This document shows, piece after piece, positions 24,363 through 35,393 of a DNA stretch of 64,000 bases (position 1 is the first letter of the stretch; the number at the start of each line of letters is the position of its first letter). The DNA comes from an uncultured bacterium (GTDB lineage Bacteria > Cyanobacteriota > Vampirovibrionia > Gastranaerophilales > Gastranaerophilaceae): NCBI GenBank assembly GCA_949294395.1, contig CASFGU010000003.1:1-64000 (forward strand), in the 5' to 3' direction. The translations under genes were made by a program, and so were the position numbers. The notes below the pieces were generated by a model. It did no database searches and was not told where the DNA came from. It saw nothing but the letters and a program-made list of their open reading frames with translations.

Positions 24363-25981
24363 TAAATCTGTTTCATTAAAGGCGGAATTTCAAGTTTGTC
24401 AGTAAATATTTCTATATAACAGAGCTTATCCTGCACGGCAAGTTCAGCATTACGGAGGGCTTCATCAAGCTCTTTATTATTTTTTGCCTTTGCTGTCCAA
24501 ATATTACCGCCGAAATCCTCCGCGATTTTTGTGTAATTCCAGTCAGGTATGCTGTTAAATTCCGCCTCCGGAGTTTTGGAAAGTACCCGTTCTATCGTGT
24601 AGCCGGAATTGTTCAGAACAATTATAACAGGTTTAATTTCATACCTGAGCATAGAGCTTAATGTCTGAAATGTAAGCTGATGTGCGCCTTCTCCGGTCAG
24701 TAAAATCATTCTTTTCTGCGGTTCTGCTAATTGTGCCCCGAATACGGCAGGTGCTGCCCATCCGATGGATGCCCATAAAAGCTGTGAGTACCATACAGCA
24801 TTTTCAGGCAGGTTTATACACGGCATCATGTATGAAAATACGCCGGTATCCGTAAATATGCAGTCATCGGGGTTGAAAAATTCCTCCAGCCGAGATGTTA
24901 TGTATTCAAAGTCAAGCGGCTTTTCTTCATTAATAATTGAATGCGCAGGGCAGGATTTATCTTTTATAAAATCAAGGTTTTTGGTTTTTATGTTTTGCGA
25001 AAGCTCATTCAGAAGCTCTTTCATCAGAACATTGTCATAGAGTTTTCCCTGAATAACTGTATAGGTGCCCTGTATATTGATAGCGTTATCGGGGTTGATT
25101 TGTATATCAAAATTAAGAGTATTAAAGTCGCTGAAGATTGTTCCTATACATATCGGGCAGTCTGAATTGTTAACCTGATAATTTACATTCGGGTTTGCGT
25201 AATTTGCAAGATAGGTGCCGATGAAATTCTGACAGTTTTCATTAAGAAGCCCTTTCCCCATAAGAAGTGTTGTTGCAGGAAGCCCGCTTTTTGCCAGAAA
25301 GTCGTAAAATTCATTTTTGCTGTCATAGCGGACAATTAGAGAATCTCCTATAACTATCGGGGATTGTGATTTTTCAATTAATTTAATTGCATGTTCAACT
25401 GCTTTTTTTAATTTCTGTCTGTCACTCCGTACACTTTTAATTTCCGGAACTGCCTCTATTTGAATATCACAGACATCTTCCGGAATTGAAATATAGACAG
25501 GCTTTTTGTGTTTTCTGAACATATAAAGAAGCCGTTCTATTTCCTGTTTTGCATTTTGTTCATTAAGTATTGCCGCACCCTGTGTGAAGCAGGAATATGC
25601 GTTAAAGCTTGCAAAATAATCAGGCGTACTGAAATTATGATGCAGAAGTGTATTATTTTTTATATGTTTTGAGGATGGCATTCCTACTATATGAATTACC
25701 GGAACGCTTTCTGCCATAGAGCCACCGATTGCGTTTATTGCAGAGAGTTCTCCCACGTTGTATGTAGTAATTAGCGCTCCATAACCATTTAGTCTTGCAT
25801 AGCCGTCTGCTGCATATCCGGCATTAAGTTCGTTTGTACAGCCTATCCATCCGGTTTCAGGATTTTTTGTAACTGCATCTATTATCTTAAAACAGTAATC
25901 TCCGGGAAGTCCGAAAAAACGGCTTATGCCCAGGTTTGCAAGCTCCTGTATTAAAAAATCAATCACTTTAATCTTTGCCAT
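24353..25981 (-). CDS. Thiamine-diphosphate-dependent 2-keto acid decarboxylase
   Basis: The enzyme removes CO2 from pyruvate, indolepyruvate or another 2-keto acid to give an aldehyde. The order of domains is right: N-terminal FFGLPGDYCF and TNELNAGYAADGYAR with the catalytic Glu, a central domain, and the C-terminal TPP site GEGAHQLTFQ followed by VLNNSGYTIE (GDG-x-NN motif with GEG here). At 542 residues it matches pyruvate/indolepyruvate decarboxylases. An AAAGGAG site precedes the ATG. Substrate cannot be chosen from sequence; aromatic or branched keto acids are plausible. Confidence 0.88.
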   Translation of the reverse strand: MAKIKVIDFLIQELANLGISRFFGLPGDYCFKIIDAVTKNPETGWIGCTNELNAGYAADGYARLNGYGALITTYNVGELSAINAIGGSMAESVPVIHIVGMPSSKHIKNNTLLHHNFSTPDYFASFNAYSCFTQGAAILNEQNAKQEIERLLYMFRKHKKPVYISIPEDVCDIQIEAVPEIKSVRSDRQKLKKAVEHAIKLIEKSQSPIVIGDSLIVRYDSKNEFYDFLAKSGLPATTLLMGKGLLNENCQNFIGTYLANYANPNVNYQVNNSDCPICIGTIFSDFNTLNFDIQINPDNAINIQGTYTVIQGKLYDNVLMKELLNELSQNIKTKNLDFIKDKSCPAHSIINEEKPLDFEYITSRLEEFFNPDDCIFTDTGVFSYMMPCINLPENAVWYSQLLWASIGWAAPAVFGAQLAEPQKRMILLTGEGAHQLTFQTLSSMLRYEIKPVIIVLNNSGYTIERVLSKTPEAEFNSIPDWNYTKIAEDFGGNIWTAKAKNNKELDEALRNAELAVQDKLCYIEIFTDKLEIPPLMKQIYHS

Positions 25982-26068
25982 GTAATACTCCTTTTTGTTC
26001 AGTATTACATATTCTAATATCTTGAAAAATTTTTTGATATTAGAAAAGAGGTTAAATTTTTATAAAAA

Positions 26069-26107
26069 AGGGGGCGCAGCCTGATTTCAGGCTGCGCCCC
26101 CTTTTTT
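26069..26107. terminator. Strong bidirectional terminator
   Basis: A 15-bp perfect stem (GGGGGCGCAGCCTGA with its complement, TT loop) has A and T runs on both flanks. It follows hsp20 on the minus strand and separates it from the decarboxylase. Confidence 0.95.
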
Positions 26108-26130
26108 TGTTGAGATGTGAGATTTTAGAA

Positions 26131-26586
26131 TTACCTTACAGTTAATTTTTTAATGCCTTCGGTTTCTGCTTTTACTTTTGGCGCAATGATGGAGAGAATA
26201 CCGTGTTCAAGTTTAGCTTCGGTTTTTTCAACATCAATATCCATAGGGAAGTATACTGTTCTTGAGAAATCTCCGTATTTAAATTCGGATTTTCTGTAAC
26301 CTTTAGTATCTTCTTCGTGTTCTTCTTCTTTTTTAGCGTTTATTGTAAGGTGGTTTTTGTCAATATCAATATCAAGATTTTCTTTTTTAACTCCGGGGAG
26401 TTCAGCTTTTACATAATATTCTTTTTCTCGTTCTTTAATTTCTACAGGCATTGCAAATTTATCCATTTCTTCGGAGAAAATGTATTCAGGGAAGAAACTG
26501 TCAAAGTTACGGCTTAGAATAGAGCTGATTTCATCATTGACTGACTTAATAAAACCATCCGGTGTTTTTTTAATTAGAAATTTCAT
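26131..26586 (-). CDS. Hsp20/alpha-crystallin small heat shock protein
   Basis: This ATP-independent chaperone holds unfolding proteins. The alpha-crystallin domain covers about residues 45-145: PVEIKEREKEYYVKAELPGV, the A-x-x-x-x-G-I-L core as LEHGILSIIAP, and a C-terminal tail. An N-terminal Phe-rich segment promotes oligomers. At 151 residues it is typical. An AAAGGAG site precedes the ATG. No CIRCE element is seen in the 224-bp divergent region to the MlaA gene. Confidence 0.95.
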   Translation of the reverse strand: MKFLIKKTPDGFIKSVNDEISSILSRNFDSFFPEYIFSEEMDKFAMPVEIKEREKEYYVKAELPGVKKENLDIDIDKNHLTINAKKEEEHEEDTKGYRKSEFKYGDFSRTVYFPMDIDVEKTEAKLEHGILSIIAPKVKAETEGIKKLTVR

Positions 26587-26810
26587 AACCTACTCCTTTC
26601 GTTTCCATTTTCATTTCTTCTTACATTATTATTATTACTCTGTTTTTGCTCAAACCTTTTATAATTAACCAATTTTTAACAATTCATAAAGTTTTGTAAA
26701 AAGTTTAATCCTCCCCCTTTTATAGCTTGCGGTGTAATGACATTTGTATACGGGTAAGCTCATTATAAGACGTAATTCGTATTCACTTATCAGAAGATTA
26801 AAGAGGACAA

Positions 26811-28937
26811 ATGTTTAAAAGAAAAAAATATTATGCGGCCTTTGCCTGTCTGATTTTGATGCTGGCTGCAGTGCCGGTATTGGCGGAGAATTCTGACGCA
26901 GTACAGAGCAAATATCCTGATTATGCTTATCAGTATCTTGGGCGTGACAGGTTTGAAAACTTCAACAGAAAGATGTTTACATTTAATTCAAAGTTGAATA
27001 AATTTGTGATAAAGCCTGTTCATATTTTGTACGCATCTGTAATGCCGCAGTTCGGGATGGACAGGATTAAGTGCGCGTGTTCTAATATTGAATACCCGAT
27101 AAGGCTTACAAGCTGTTTAATTCAGAGAGATTTCCCTGCCTCGGGGCGTGAAACTCTCAGATTTCTAACAAATTCCACAATAGGGTTAGGCGGTTTGTTT
27201 GACCCTGCAAAGAGATTCTTTCATCTGGAGCCGGTTGCGGAGGATATGGAGCAGGCGCTTGCAAAATGTAAAATTAAAAGCGGGCCTTATCTTGTTGTAC
27301 CGGTTTTATCATCAACCACACCGCGCGGGCTTGCAGGAAAGGCTCTCGATGCGGCGCTTAATCCTTCCTGTTATATTGCAACCCCGATTATAGCAATTAT
27401 AAAAGCGGGGCTTACTCTGAACAAATCAACTGCAATTCAGCCGCTTGCCAAGACGCTTGAAACAACCTATGCTGATCCTTACGAGGTTGCACGGAAACTT
27501 TACGGACTTGATAATTTTATAAAAAATTCCAACCTTGACAGAAAAGAGGTGCTTGACACGCAAATTAACCTTTTTGACGGTAAAGAACTTGTTGAAAGTA
27601 ATGAGGACAATGAGGTTAACGTAACCGCGCTGGCTCCGGAAGAAGAAGCGCAACCTGTTGATAAAATTGCGCTTAACGATATTTTAAAGGGCGGCACTAA
27701 TATGGATGATATTATCCTGAAAAGTTACGATAACAAAAATTCAAAACTCCTTGCTGATATGATACTTTTTGATTACAATCCGCAGGGCCCTGTGATTGAC
27801 GCTATGAGGACGGCGCTTTTTGACCTTCCTGAAATAAACGATTCTATCTGGAATGAACTTTCTGTGTGGAACAGGTGTTTCAGCAAGAAAATTAAAACAG
27901 CCTCGGTTTCTGTTGTGCCTGAGCGTGAGAACTACCGTTTCCGGTATATCATGCAGAAAGACAAAAATGCACCGGTTGCGATTATTTATCCGTCAATCGG
28001 TGAGGGGATTATGTCTTATCATTCGGTTGTGCTGGCAAAACTTTTTTATGATGAAGGGTATTCTGTTATAATTCAGGGAAGCCACTTCCACTGGGAATTT
28101 GTGAACAGTATGCCGGAAAATTACGCGCCCGGGATACCTTCCGACGATGCGGATTACCTGAAAACCGTGACTGCAAAAATTATTGATAAGCTTCAGGCAA
28201 AATACGAGTGCACATTCAGGGGAAAAGTGCTTATCGGAACATCTTTCGGCGCAATGGAAACACTCTTTCTTGCCGCTAAAGAAGCCAAGAATAACACCCT
28301 CGGTATCGACAAATTTATCTCCATAAACCCTCCGGTGGAACTTATTTATGCGATGAAACAAATAGATAAAAACAGCGAAGAATGGAATAAAAGTCCGGAA
28401 AATTTTAAGAATAAGACAGCGGTTACTGCTGCCAAAGTTATGAGAATTTATAAAATAAAGGCAGAAGATCCGGATAGGGAAATTAATGAACTGCCGTTTT
28501 CCGAGGGTGAAGCAAAACTTATTACAGGGTTTATTATGCACCAGAAACTTTCGGATGTGATTTTTGCGATTGAACAAAAATCAAAAAGCAACAAGTGTTC
28601 GGATTTTTATCAAACAGTTAACAATACAAATTATCAGGACTATGCGGAAAAATATCTTCTCTCAGGTGATTACAGAACAGTTGACGACCTTGAGTATGAT
28701 GCAAGTCTGCATTCAATTGCAGATTATCTACAGAATAATGACAACTACAAAATATACCATGCGCTAGATGATTATCTTGTAGACCACAGTCAGCTTAAAA
28801 AGCTTAAGCAGTACACAAAGGATAATTCGTTGTATATGAGTAACGGTTCACACCTCGGGTTTTTGTACAGGAAAGAATTTATTGATGATTTGAGAAAAGA
28901 AATTTCCTTAAGCCGTTCTGCCATTGCCTCAAAATGA
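26811..28937 (+). CDS. MlaA (VacJ)-like protein fused to an alpha/beta-hydrolase domain
   Basis: The 708-residue protein has a signal peptide (residues 1-25, V-P-V-L-A-E) without a lipobox Cys. Residues about 40-240 are MlaA/VacJ: DRFENFNRKMFTFNSKLNKF, then RFLTNSTIGLGGLFDPA and GPYLVVPVLSSTTPRGL. MlaA proteins remove phospholipid from the outer leaflet of the outer membrane. After an acidic linker, residues about 385-690 look like an alpha/beta hydrolase with the nucleophile elbow GTSFGAME (Ser near 478). This pairing could couple lipid extraction to hydrolysis or lipid handling; that is inference. A GAGGA site precedes the ATG. Confidence 0.75.
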   Translation: MFKRKKYYAAFACLILMLAAVPVLAENSDAVQSKYPDYAYQYLGRDRFENFNRKMFTFNSKLNKFVIKPVHILYASVMPQFGMDRIKCACSNIEYPIRLTSCLIQRDFPASGRETLRFLTNSTIGLGGLFDPAKRFFHLEPVAEDMEQALAKCKIKSGPYLVVPVLSSTTPRGLAGKALDAALNPSCYIATPIIAIIKAGLTLNKSTAIQPLAKTLETTYADPYEVARKLYGLDNFIKNSNLDRKEVLDTQINLFDGKELVESNEDNEVNVTALAPEEEAQPVDKIALNDILKGGTNMDDIILKSYDNKNSKLLADMILFDYNPQGPVIDAMRTALFDLPEINDSIWNELSVWNRCFSKKIKTASVSVVPERENYRFRYIMQKDKNAPVAIIYPSIGEGIMSYHSVVLAKLFYDEGYSVIIQGSHFHWEFVNSMPENYAPGIPSDDADYLKTVTAKIIDKLQAKYECTFRGKVLIGTSFGAMETLFLAAKEAKNNTLGIDKFISINPPVELIYAMKQIDKNSEEWNKSPENFKNKTAVTAAKVMRIYKIKAEDPDREINELPFSEGEAKLITGFIMHQKLSDVIFAIEQKSKSNKCSDFYQTVNNTNYQDYAEKYLLSGDYRTVDDLEYDASLHSIADYLQNNDNYKIYHALDDYLVDHSQLKKLKQYTKDNSLYMSNGSHLGFLYRKEFIDDLRKEISLSRSAIASK

Positions 28938-28966
28938 TATTGAAAATGAAGGCTTTTTCGACAGGA

Positions 28967-29130
28967 GCAGTAATCCCATCTGATAACGTCAACGAAATGA
29001 GCAGACAATGTTCTGCGAAATAGCGGTAAAAGCAAGTGTTGTCTGAGCGTAAGCGAGTTCACTTGCTTCATGTTGAGCAGATTACAATTGTCTAGCGAAT
29101 GAAGTTTTAGTTATAAGATGGGATTACTGC
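28967..29130. repeat. Large imperfect palindromic element
   Basis: GCAGTAATCCCATCTGATAA at 28967 pairs with its complement ending at 29130 with one mismatch in 21 bp. Inside are a nested AGCAAGTG/CACTTGCT hairpin and AGACAAT/ATTGTCT. It fills most of the 348-bp gap before the efflux operon; no coding or promoter is clear elsewhere in that gap. Confidence 0.7.
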
Positions 29131-29285
29131 CCGTCGGATTATTAATCTTTTTTATCAACTACTTTATATGATGGATGTGAGATAACCCTGATTTTTGTAC
29201 CATATATAAAGGAAAAGTGTGCCATTGAGCAGCAGTGTGCACATGCGGCAGTGCAGAACTAACGATAATTAATATGGAGAAAAGT

Positions 29286-30437
29286 ATGAAACTAAGTTTG
29301 ACAAGAAAACAGTGGGGAATATTAATTTTACTGATTATAATTGTTCCGATTATATATAATAAAGCCTCGGGTTTTGTTGCTGCAATTATACAGCGTCAGG
29401 CTATGATGATGCCAAAAGAAGTTGAGGTCGACAATCCTCATATCGAAGCTGTTAATGTTTCTGCAGAAGCCACAGGCAGGGTTGAGGCAAAATATTCGGT
29501 TGATTTAGTTGCAAGGGTTCCGGGATTTTTGCTGAAAAAATATTTTAAAGAAGGTGATTTTGTCAAAAAAGGACAGACACTTTTTCAGATAGATCCGCGT
29601 GAATACCAGATTGAGGTTAACAATTCAGCTGCAAACGTAAACCAGTACAGCGCGCTTCTCAAAAATGCACAGCAGGAATTGAACAGAGCAAATGCGCTGA
29701 TTAAGGAAGATTTAATCAGCCGTTCCGATGTTGATTCAAGCCTTGCTGCCAGAAACCAGAACAAAGCGCTTCTTGATGCGGCACGCCAGCAGCTTGAACT
29801 TGCAAAGGTAAATCTCAGCTACACAACTATTAAATCGCCGATTGACGGAAGAATTGGTAAGGTTAACATTACCGAAGGAAACTACGTTACTGCAACCTCG
29901 GGTTCGCTTGTTAATATTTCAAGCGTTAACCCTGTTTATGTTACTTTCAGTGTGAAAAATGATGATTTTGTTAATCTTTTGAAAGCAAGCAACCACCTGA
30001 AAGATGTTAAAGTTGAAGTCCAGTTTGACGGCGGAAACTGGTACGACAAAACTGGTACAATTAACTTTGTTGATAATAAAATCGATAAGGATTCCGGCTC
30101 TGTATATATGAGAGCTACTTTTGACAACTCGAAGATGTGGCTCGTTCCGGGCGCTTATATGAAAGTTAAACTTACAGCCCCGAAACTTGTTAAGTTTATT
30201 ACTGTTCCGCAGGCATGTACGAAAGGGGATGCTATGAGCGGTTATTACGTCTGGGCTGTCGAAGATAACAAGGCTGTAAGAAAAAATATTAAAGTAAGCG
30301 AAAATATTAATAATAACTGGGTTGTAAACTCCGGACTTAATCTTTCTGATGTGGTTGTAGTGTCCGGTATCCAGAATATTGCCTCGGAAGGTCAGAAATT
30401 AAAAATTGTTGAAAAAAAGGATAAAGCAGATAAGTAA
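29286..30437 (+). CDS. RND efflux periplasmic adaptor (membrane fusion protein)
   Basis: This protein links the inner-membrane RND pump to TolC. The N-terminus is a single hydrophobic anchor (residues 8-34). The biotinyl-lipoyl halves are visible as [19 protein letters not shown] and [15 protein letters not shown], with a coiled-coil hairpin between ([20 protein letters not shown]). Beta-barrel and membrane-proximal domains follow. The ATG at 29286 has a GGAG site; the longer frame lacks one. It is the first of three genes, 17 bp before the pump. Confidence 0.95.
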   Translation: MKLSLTRKQWGILILLIIIVPIIYNKASGFVAAIIQRQAMMMPKEVEVDNPHIEAVNVSAEATGRVEAKYSVDLVARVPGFLLKKYFKEGDFVKKGQTLFQIDPREYQIEVNNSAANVNQYSALLKNAQQELNRANALIKEDLISRSDVDSSLAARNQNKALLDAARQQLELAKVNLSYTTIKSPIDGRIGKVNITEGNYVTATSGSLVNISSVNPVYVTFSVKNDDFVNLLKASNHLKDVKVEVQFDGGNWYDKTGTINFVDNKIDKDSGSVYMRATFDNSKMWLVPGAYMKVKLTAPKLVKFITVPQACTKGDAMSGYYVWAVEDNKAVRKNIKVSENINNNWVVNSGLNLSDVVVVSGIQNIASEGQKLKIVEKKDKADK

Positions 30438-30454
30438 TAGCAGGGTTAAAATTC

Positions 30455-33400
30455 ATGAAAAAAATATTTGATAAAGACAAGTTATTTTTCTTTATAAGAA
30501 AACCAAGATTTGCACTGGTAATATCACTTTGTATCGTAATACTGGGTTTAATTTCTATTTTAAGCCTCAAACAGGAGAGTTATCCTGATGTAACCCCTCC
30601 TCAGGTAAGGGTTTCCGCAAATTATCAGGGCGCGAGCGCAGAGGTTATTGAATCTACCGTTGCAACGATTCTCGAAAATAAGCTTAACGGTGTTGAAAAT
30701 ATGACCTATATGACCTCAACTTCAACTGACGGCAGCTATACTTTAACCCTTTATTTTAAAGTAGGTACAGATAAAAACATTAACCTTATGAACGTCCAGA
30801 ACCTTATCCAGCGTGTTCAATCACAGCTTCCCGAGGATGTTCAAAGAACAGGTGTTACAGCAATCAGCCGTTCTTCAGGCTCAGGTGCAATTATCCTGAC
30901 ACTTTATCCGGAATCCGGCAACTGGACACAGTTAGACCTGACAAACTACGGTTCTATATATATTAAAGACGAACTTAAACGTGTCGAAGGTGTTGCGGAT
31001 GTAATGGTATTCGGCGGCGGGAACTACTCTATGAGAATCTGGCTTGACCCGCAAAAAATGGCAGGGCTGAATATCTCGACAAGCGAAGTTGCAGCAGCCA
31101 TCAAAAACCAGAATACTCAGGTTGCAACAGGTGCACTAGGACAGCTCCCGACAGATGAAAAACAGGCGCTCCAGATTACCCTGAAAACCCCGGGGCGTTT
31201 ATCTGATGTAAAAGAGTTTGAAAATATAATTATCCGCTCAAATATGGACGGCACCAATGTCAAAATTAAAGATATTGCCCGTGTTGAACTCGGTGCTGAA
31301 TCATATTCAAATTTAGGTCTTGTTAACGGGAAACCGTCTGCGGTTGTTGTAATTTCACAGCTTCCGGATGCCAATATTATTAACCTTTCAAAAGCTGTTA
31401 AAGCCAAGGTTAATGAACTGAATTCCAGACTGACCAACGGTATTAAAATTCTTTATGTAAAAGATGATGCGGACTTTATCCACGAATCTATGAAAGAAGT
31501 TGAATTTACAATCCTTCTTACCGCATTAATCGTTGTTATAATTATTTACCTGTTCCTCGGGGACGGTATGGCGACCCTTGTTCCGTGCGTTACAATTCCG
31601 GTATCATTAATCGGCACGTTTTTCGCGCTGAAAGCCATGGGGATGACGATTAACCTTCTGTCGCTGTTCGCGCTTGTACTTGCCGTTGGTGTTGTTGTTG
31701 ACGACGCAATTGTTGTTATCGAAAACGTAAACCGTCACATTGAAGAAGGTAAATCTCCGGTGATTGCAACCCAGCTTACTATGGAAGAGGTAGGCTTTGC
31801 CCTTGTTGCAATGGCTCTGGTATTGATGGCAGTATTTGTGCCTATTATCTTTATGACAGGCATGACCGGCGTTATGTATAAGCAGTTTGCCGTATGTATT
31901 GCTGTTTCTATTGCAATTTCGGCAATCTGCGCGCTTACTCTTTCTCCTGCAATGTGTTCGCACTTTTTCGGGCATAAAAATCAGGAGCCCCACGATTATT
32001 CTAAGTATCCGTGGATGAAAACAGTTGACCACATAAAAGAGAGAATCAGCAGACGTACATCGGTTCTTGTTGTTAAATTCAATGAAATGTTTGCAAAACT
32101 CGAAGATTTTTATCTCGAGTATGTAACAAAGTTTGTTTATAACAAAAAGCTTGTTGCAATATTTTATGCAGTAATACTTGCGTTGACATTGATTTCATTT
32201 AAGACAATATCAACCGGCTTTATTCCGGATGAAGATCAGGGTGTATTGCTTGCCTCAATTACTCTGCCTGACGGGGCGTCGCTTTCAAGAACGGAAGAAG
32301 TTTCAAGACGTTTTACCGAGCAGATAAAAGATATTCCTGGCGTTAACCCTGAAAAGTTGACGGTATTCGGCGGCGATGGTGCGACAAACCAGTCAACCGT
32401 AATTATTCAGCTTAAGGATTACGCAGAAAGAAAGATGAATCCTGTAAAATGGGTTGCATATAAATTACAGGGCAAACCGACCGACCTTTCTCATGTTGCA
32501 ATTTTGAATAAGGTTAGAGCGGTTGCCGCAAATACCAAAGAAGCATCGATTATGGCGTTTTCACCACCGGCAATTAACGGTATGAGTATGATGGGCGGTT
32601 TTGAGTTCCAGATGCTCTCTCAAGGTGAATACACTGCACAGGAACTTGAAACCTGGGCAAACAAACTCGTTGCCGCTGCAAACCAGAACCCGTCTTTATC
32701 AAGCGTATATACTTCATTTCAGGCAAACGTTCCTCAATACATAGTTGATATTGACTATGAAAAGGCGCTTGCGCAGAACATTGATTTGCAGGAGCTTTAT
32801 ACAACTCTTTCTTCAATGCTCGGTACAAATTACGTAAACGATTTTAATAAATATGACCGTGTATTTAAGGTTCAGATGCAGGCAGAAAGCGACTTTAGAA
32901 ATAAGGCCTCCGACCTTTCCGGCATATATGTTAAAAACAAAAACGGTGTAATGGTTCCGATACTTTCTGTAGTAAAACTTAAACAGACAGTAGGTACAGC
33001 CTCAATATCAAGGTACAACCAGTACAAATCAGTGCAAATTCAGGGTCAGCAGGCAGCCGGTAAGAGTTCCGGAGATGCTATGACAGCTATGGAAGAAGTT
33101 GCAAAAAGTGTTCTTCCGTCTGATATAACATACGACTGGTCAGGTACGTCAGCACAGGAAAGAGAAGCTTCCGGGCAGACTGCTATGATAGTAGGTATGG
33201 CGCTTATATTTGTATATTTGTTCCTTGTAGCATTGTACGAAAGCTATACAATTCCTATTGCGGTACTGTTGATTTCGCCTATTGCGGCACTTGGTGCGTT
33301 AGTGTTCCAGATGATGATTAACCAGTCTTTCGATATTTATTCTCAAGTAGGTATGATTACGTTAATCGGGCTTGCCGCAAAACAGTCAATCTTGATTGTC

Positions 33401-33718
33401 GAGTTTGCCAAAGAAGAACATGAAAAACACGGACTTCCGGTAAAAGATGCTGCTATAAAAGCTGCAAAACTCAGGTTCAGAGCGATTATGATGACAGAAA
33501 TGGCGTTTATCTTAGGTGTAATGCCAATGTTATTCGCAGCCGGCGCAGGAGCAAACTCAAGAATTTCGGTAGGTTCTACCGTATTTGGCGGTATGATTGC
33601 GGCTGCAACTCTGGGTGCTGTACTTACTCCGGCATTCTACGTTATAGTTCAGGAATTTGTTGATTTATTCCCTAAGAAAGAAATTACTGAAAAAGATTTG
33701 GAGATTTCAATAAAATGA
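30455..33718 (+). CDS. RND multidrug efflux permease (HAE1 / AcrB-like)
   Basis: This is a 1087-residue proton-driven pump of the inner membrane. It has 12 transmembrane segments in the usual two halves and two large periplasmic loops. Signatures are [18 protein letters not shown] (proton-relay Asp pair in TM4), the N-terminal [20 protein letters not shown] and the C-terminal [19 protein letters not shown], then [16 protein letters not shown]. The substrate is likely drugs, bile salts or lipids; it cannot be told from sequence. The start is 17 bp after the adaptor gene. Its last bases overlap the TolC ATG (ATGA). Confidence 0.96.
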   Translation: MKKIFDKDKLFFFIRKPRFALVISLCIVILGLISILSLKQESYPDVTPPQVRVSANYQGASAEVIESTVATILENKLNGVENMTYMTSTSTDGSYTLTLYFKVGTDKNINLMNVQNLIQRVQSQLPEDVQRTGVTAISRSSGSGAIILTLYPESGNWTQLDLTNYGSIYIKDELKRVEGVADVMVFGGGNYSMRIWLDPQKMAGLNISTSEVAAAIKNQNTQVATGALGQLPTDEKQALQITLKTPGRLSDVKEFENIIIRSNMDGTNVKIKDIARVELGAESYSNLGLVNGKPSAVVVISQLPDANIINLSKAVKAKVNELNSRLTNGIKILYVKDDADFIHESMKEVEFTILLTALIVVIIIYLFLGDGMATLVPCVTIPVSLIGTFFALKAMGMTINLLSLFALVLAVGVVVDDAIVVIENVNRHIEEGKSPVIATQLTMEEVGFALVAMALVLMAVFVPIIFMTGMTGVMYKQFAVCIAVSIAISAICALTLSPAMCSHFFGHKNQEPHDYSKYPWMKTVDHIKERISRRTSVLVVKFNEMFAKLEDFYLEYVTKFVYNKKLVAIFYAVILALTLISFKTISTGFIPDEDQGVLLASITLPDGASLSRTEEVSRRFTEQIKDIPGVNPEKLTVFGGDGATNQSTVIIQLKDYAERKMNPVKWVAYKLQGKPTDLSHVAILNKVRAVAANTKEASIMAFSPPAINGMSMMGGFEFQMLSQGEYTAQELETWANKLVAAANQNPSLSSVYTSFQANVPQYIVDIDYEKALAQNIDLQELYTTLSSMLGTNYVNDFNKYDRVFKVQMQAESDFRNKASDLSGIYVKNKNGVMVPILSVVKLKQTVGTASISRYNQYKSVQIQGQQAAGKSSGDAMTAMEEVAKSVLPSDITYDWSGTSAQEREASGQTAMIVGMALIFVYLFLVALYESYTIPIAVLLISPIAALGALVFQMMINQSFDIYSQVGMITLIGLAAKQSILIVEFAKEEHEKHGLPVKDAAIKAAKLRFRAIMMTEMAFILGVMPMLFAAGAGANSRISVGSTVFGGMIAAATLGAVLTPAFYVIVQEFVDLFPKKEITEKDLEISIK

Positions 33719-35238
33719 AGAAGATTTTGAATATACTTTTAATATGTTCGGTGCTTGCAATTTCCTCAGGAAGTGTTCTTGCAAAGGATGCAAAAACACA
33801 GGAGCCGGTGAATATTGCCAAAAAGCCCGAGGAAATTCATATTGTAAAACCTGAAAAGAAAAAGAAGGTTAGCAAGCGGCAGGAACGCAAAAAAAATGCA
33901 GAAAATGCAAAATCAAAGCAGGAATCTTCTAAAGAAGCGGAAGGCATGTATGAAACAAAATTCCCTGTCATAAACAGCCAGATAGAATATGCTGATATGA
34001 ACGGCGAGGTTACGCTTGTTGACTGTATTAAGCTTGCTATAACCCACCACCCTACAATTATGTCCGCGATAAGCAACGCTGAAATCTACAAATCCAGAAT
34101 AGGTCAGGCATGGGCAAATTACTTCCCGACAATCGGCGCAGGTGTAAGTTATTCCAGAAACGATACACTTATGACTATGAACAGTTCTTACGCACGTATG
34201 ATGTCGCAGAAATATAATATGTTCTATGCTCCTACCCTTTCTGCAAACATGCTTCTGTTTGATTTCGGTAAAACAAAAGCTTCTGCAGATATGGCAAAAA
34301 GAAATTACGAAGCTTCCAGATACGATGCTGAAACAAGTATTGAGCTTGTAATTTATAACGTGAAGGTAGCATACTACAATCTGATTTTTGCGGAAATTCA
34401 AAAAACTGTATACGAAGATACAGTAAAAGATTTTGAACTACAGCTTAAGCAGGCGCGTGCTCAGTATGAAATCGGCAGAAAAGCAAAAATTGATGTTACA
34501 ACTGCCGAATACAACCTGGGCAATGCAAAGGTTAACCTTATTAAAGCAAAAAATACCCTTGAACTTGCTGCGGCAGAACTTGCAAACGCTGTAGGTATTC
34601 CGGAACTTGAAGGGGTGGTCTTGAAAGATAAGCTGAACACAAAAGCTTATGACGTAAATTTAAAAGACCTGCTTGCAACAGCACAGGCTTCCCGTCCGGC
34701 ACTTCTTGCTTCCAAAAAACTTATGGATGCTGCAGAAATGAATGTAAGGGCAGCCAAAAGAGCATTTGCTCCGGACTTGAGCGCATTCGGATCTTACAAC
34801 AACGGCGGGCGTCAGATTGACTCCGATTACGGTTATCAGTTTGGTGTACAGCTTAACTATTCGGCGTTAAATATTCTTCTGTTGAAAAAGCAGGTTGATG
34901 AAGCCAGTGCAACTTATAAAAAATATGTAGCCGATTACGAACAGCAGAAGCAGAATGTTTATCTGGAAGTTAAAAGCGCTTATATAAATCTTTTGAATTC
35001 TCATGACAGCCTTGATGTTTCAAAACTTGCGCTGCAGCAGGCAAAGGAACGTCAGTATCAAGCATTCCGCCGTTATCAGGTAGGGCTGGGCGATGCTATT
35101 GAGTTTAAAGATGCGGAAAACTCCTATCTGAATGCACAGCTTGATTACTATTCAAATGTTTTGAACTACAATATTAATGCCGCCGAAGTTGAAAGGGTTA
35201 TCGGCGCTCCTATAAAAGAATCCGATAAGGATTTATAA
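33715..35238 (+). CDS. TolC-family outer-membrane efflux protein
   Basis: The outer-membrane duct of the RND system. A signal peptide (residues 1-23, V-L-A-K) precedes a Lys-rich spacer of about 75 residues. The duplicated TolC-like helical repeats follow, for example [22 protein letters not shown] and [19 protein letters not shown]. At 507 residues it is normal apart from the basic spacer. It shares ATGA with the pump gene. The operon is closed by a terminator. Confidence 0.94.
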   Translation: MKKILNILLICSVLAISSGSVLAKDAKTQEPVNIAKKPEEIHIVKPEKKKKVSKRQERKKNAENAKSKQESSKEAEGMYETKFPVINSQIEYADMNGEVTLVDCIKLAITHHPTIMSAISNAEIYKSRIGQAWANYFPTIGAGVSYSRNDTLMTMNSSYARMMSQKYNMFYAPTLSANMLLFDFGKTKASADMAKRNYEASRYDAETSIELVIYNVKVAYYNLIFAEIQKTVYEDTVKDFELQLKQARAQYEIGRKAKIDVTTAEYNLGNAKVNLIKAKNTLELAAAELANAVGIPELEGVVLKDKLNTKAYDVNLKDLLATAQASRPALLASKKLMDAAEMNVRAAKRAFAPDLSAFGSYNNGGRQIDSDYGYQFGVQLNYSALNILLLKKQVDEASATYKKYVADYEQQKQNVYLEVKSAYINLLNSHDSLDVSKLALQQAKERQYQAFRRYQVGLGDAIEFKDAENSYLNAQLDYYSNVLNYNINAAEVERVIGAPIKESDKDL

Positions 35239-35275
35239 TAAAAAACTGTTTTTTAGTGAAGTATGAAATTGATTA

Positions 35276-35316
35276 AAAAAGGTTGAACGTTTCTGTTTGG
35301 CGTTCAACCTTTTGTT
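35276..35316 (+). terminator. Terminator of the RND/TolC operon
   Basis: GGTTGAACG pairs with CGTTCAACC (11-nt loop), followed by TTTTG. Confidence 0.85.
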
Positions 35317-35393
35317 GTATAAAGAGTTTTAAAGATAAGCGCGGCATTTTTGCCGGATTATAACCTTTCAGGCGCACTTATTATGTTGTAGTT

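Noticed and set aside
26587-26810. CIRCE element for hsp20
   Set aside because: No TTAGCACTC..GAGTGCTAA pattern is found in the gap.
28967-29130. Integron attC site
   Set aside because: The outer stem lacks the expected core sites at its ends, and no integrase is present.
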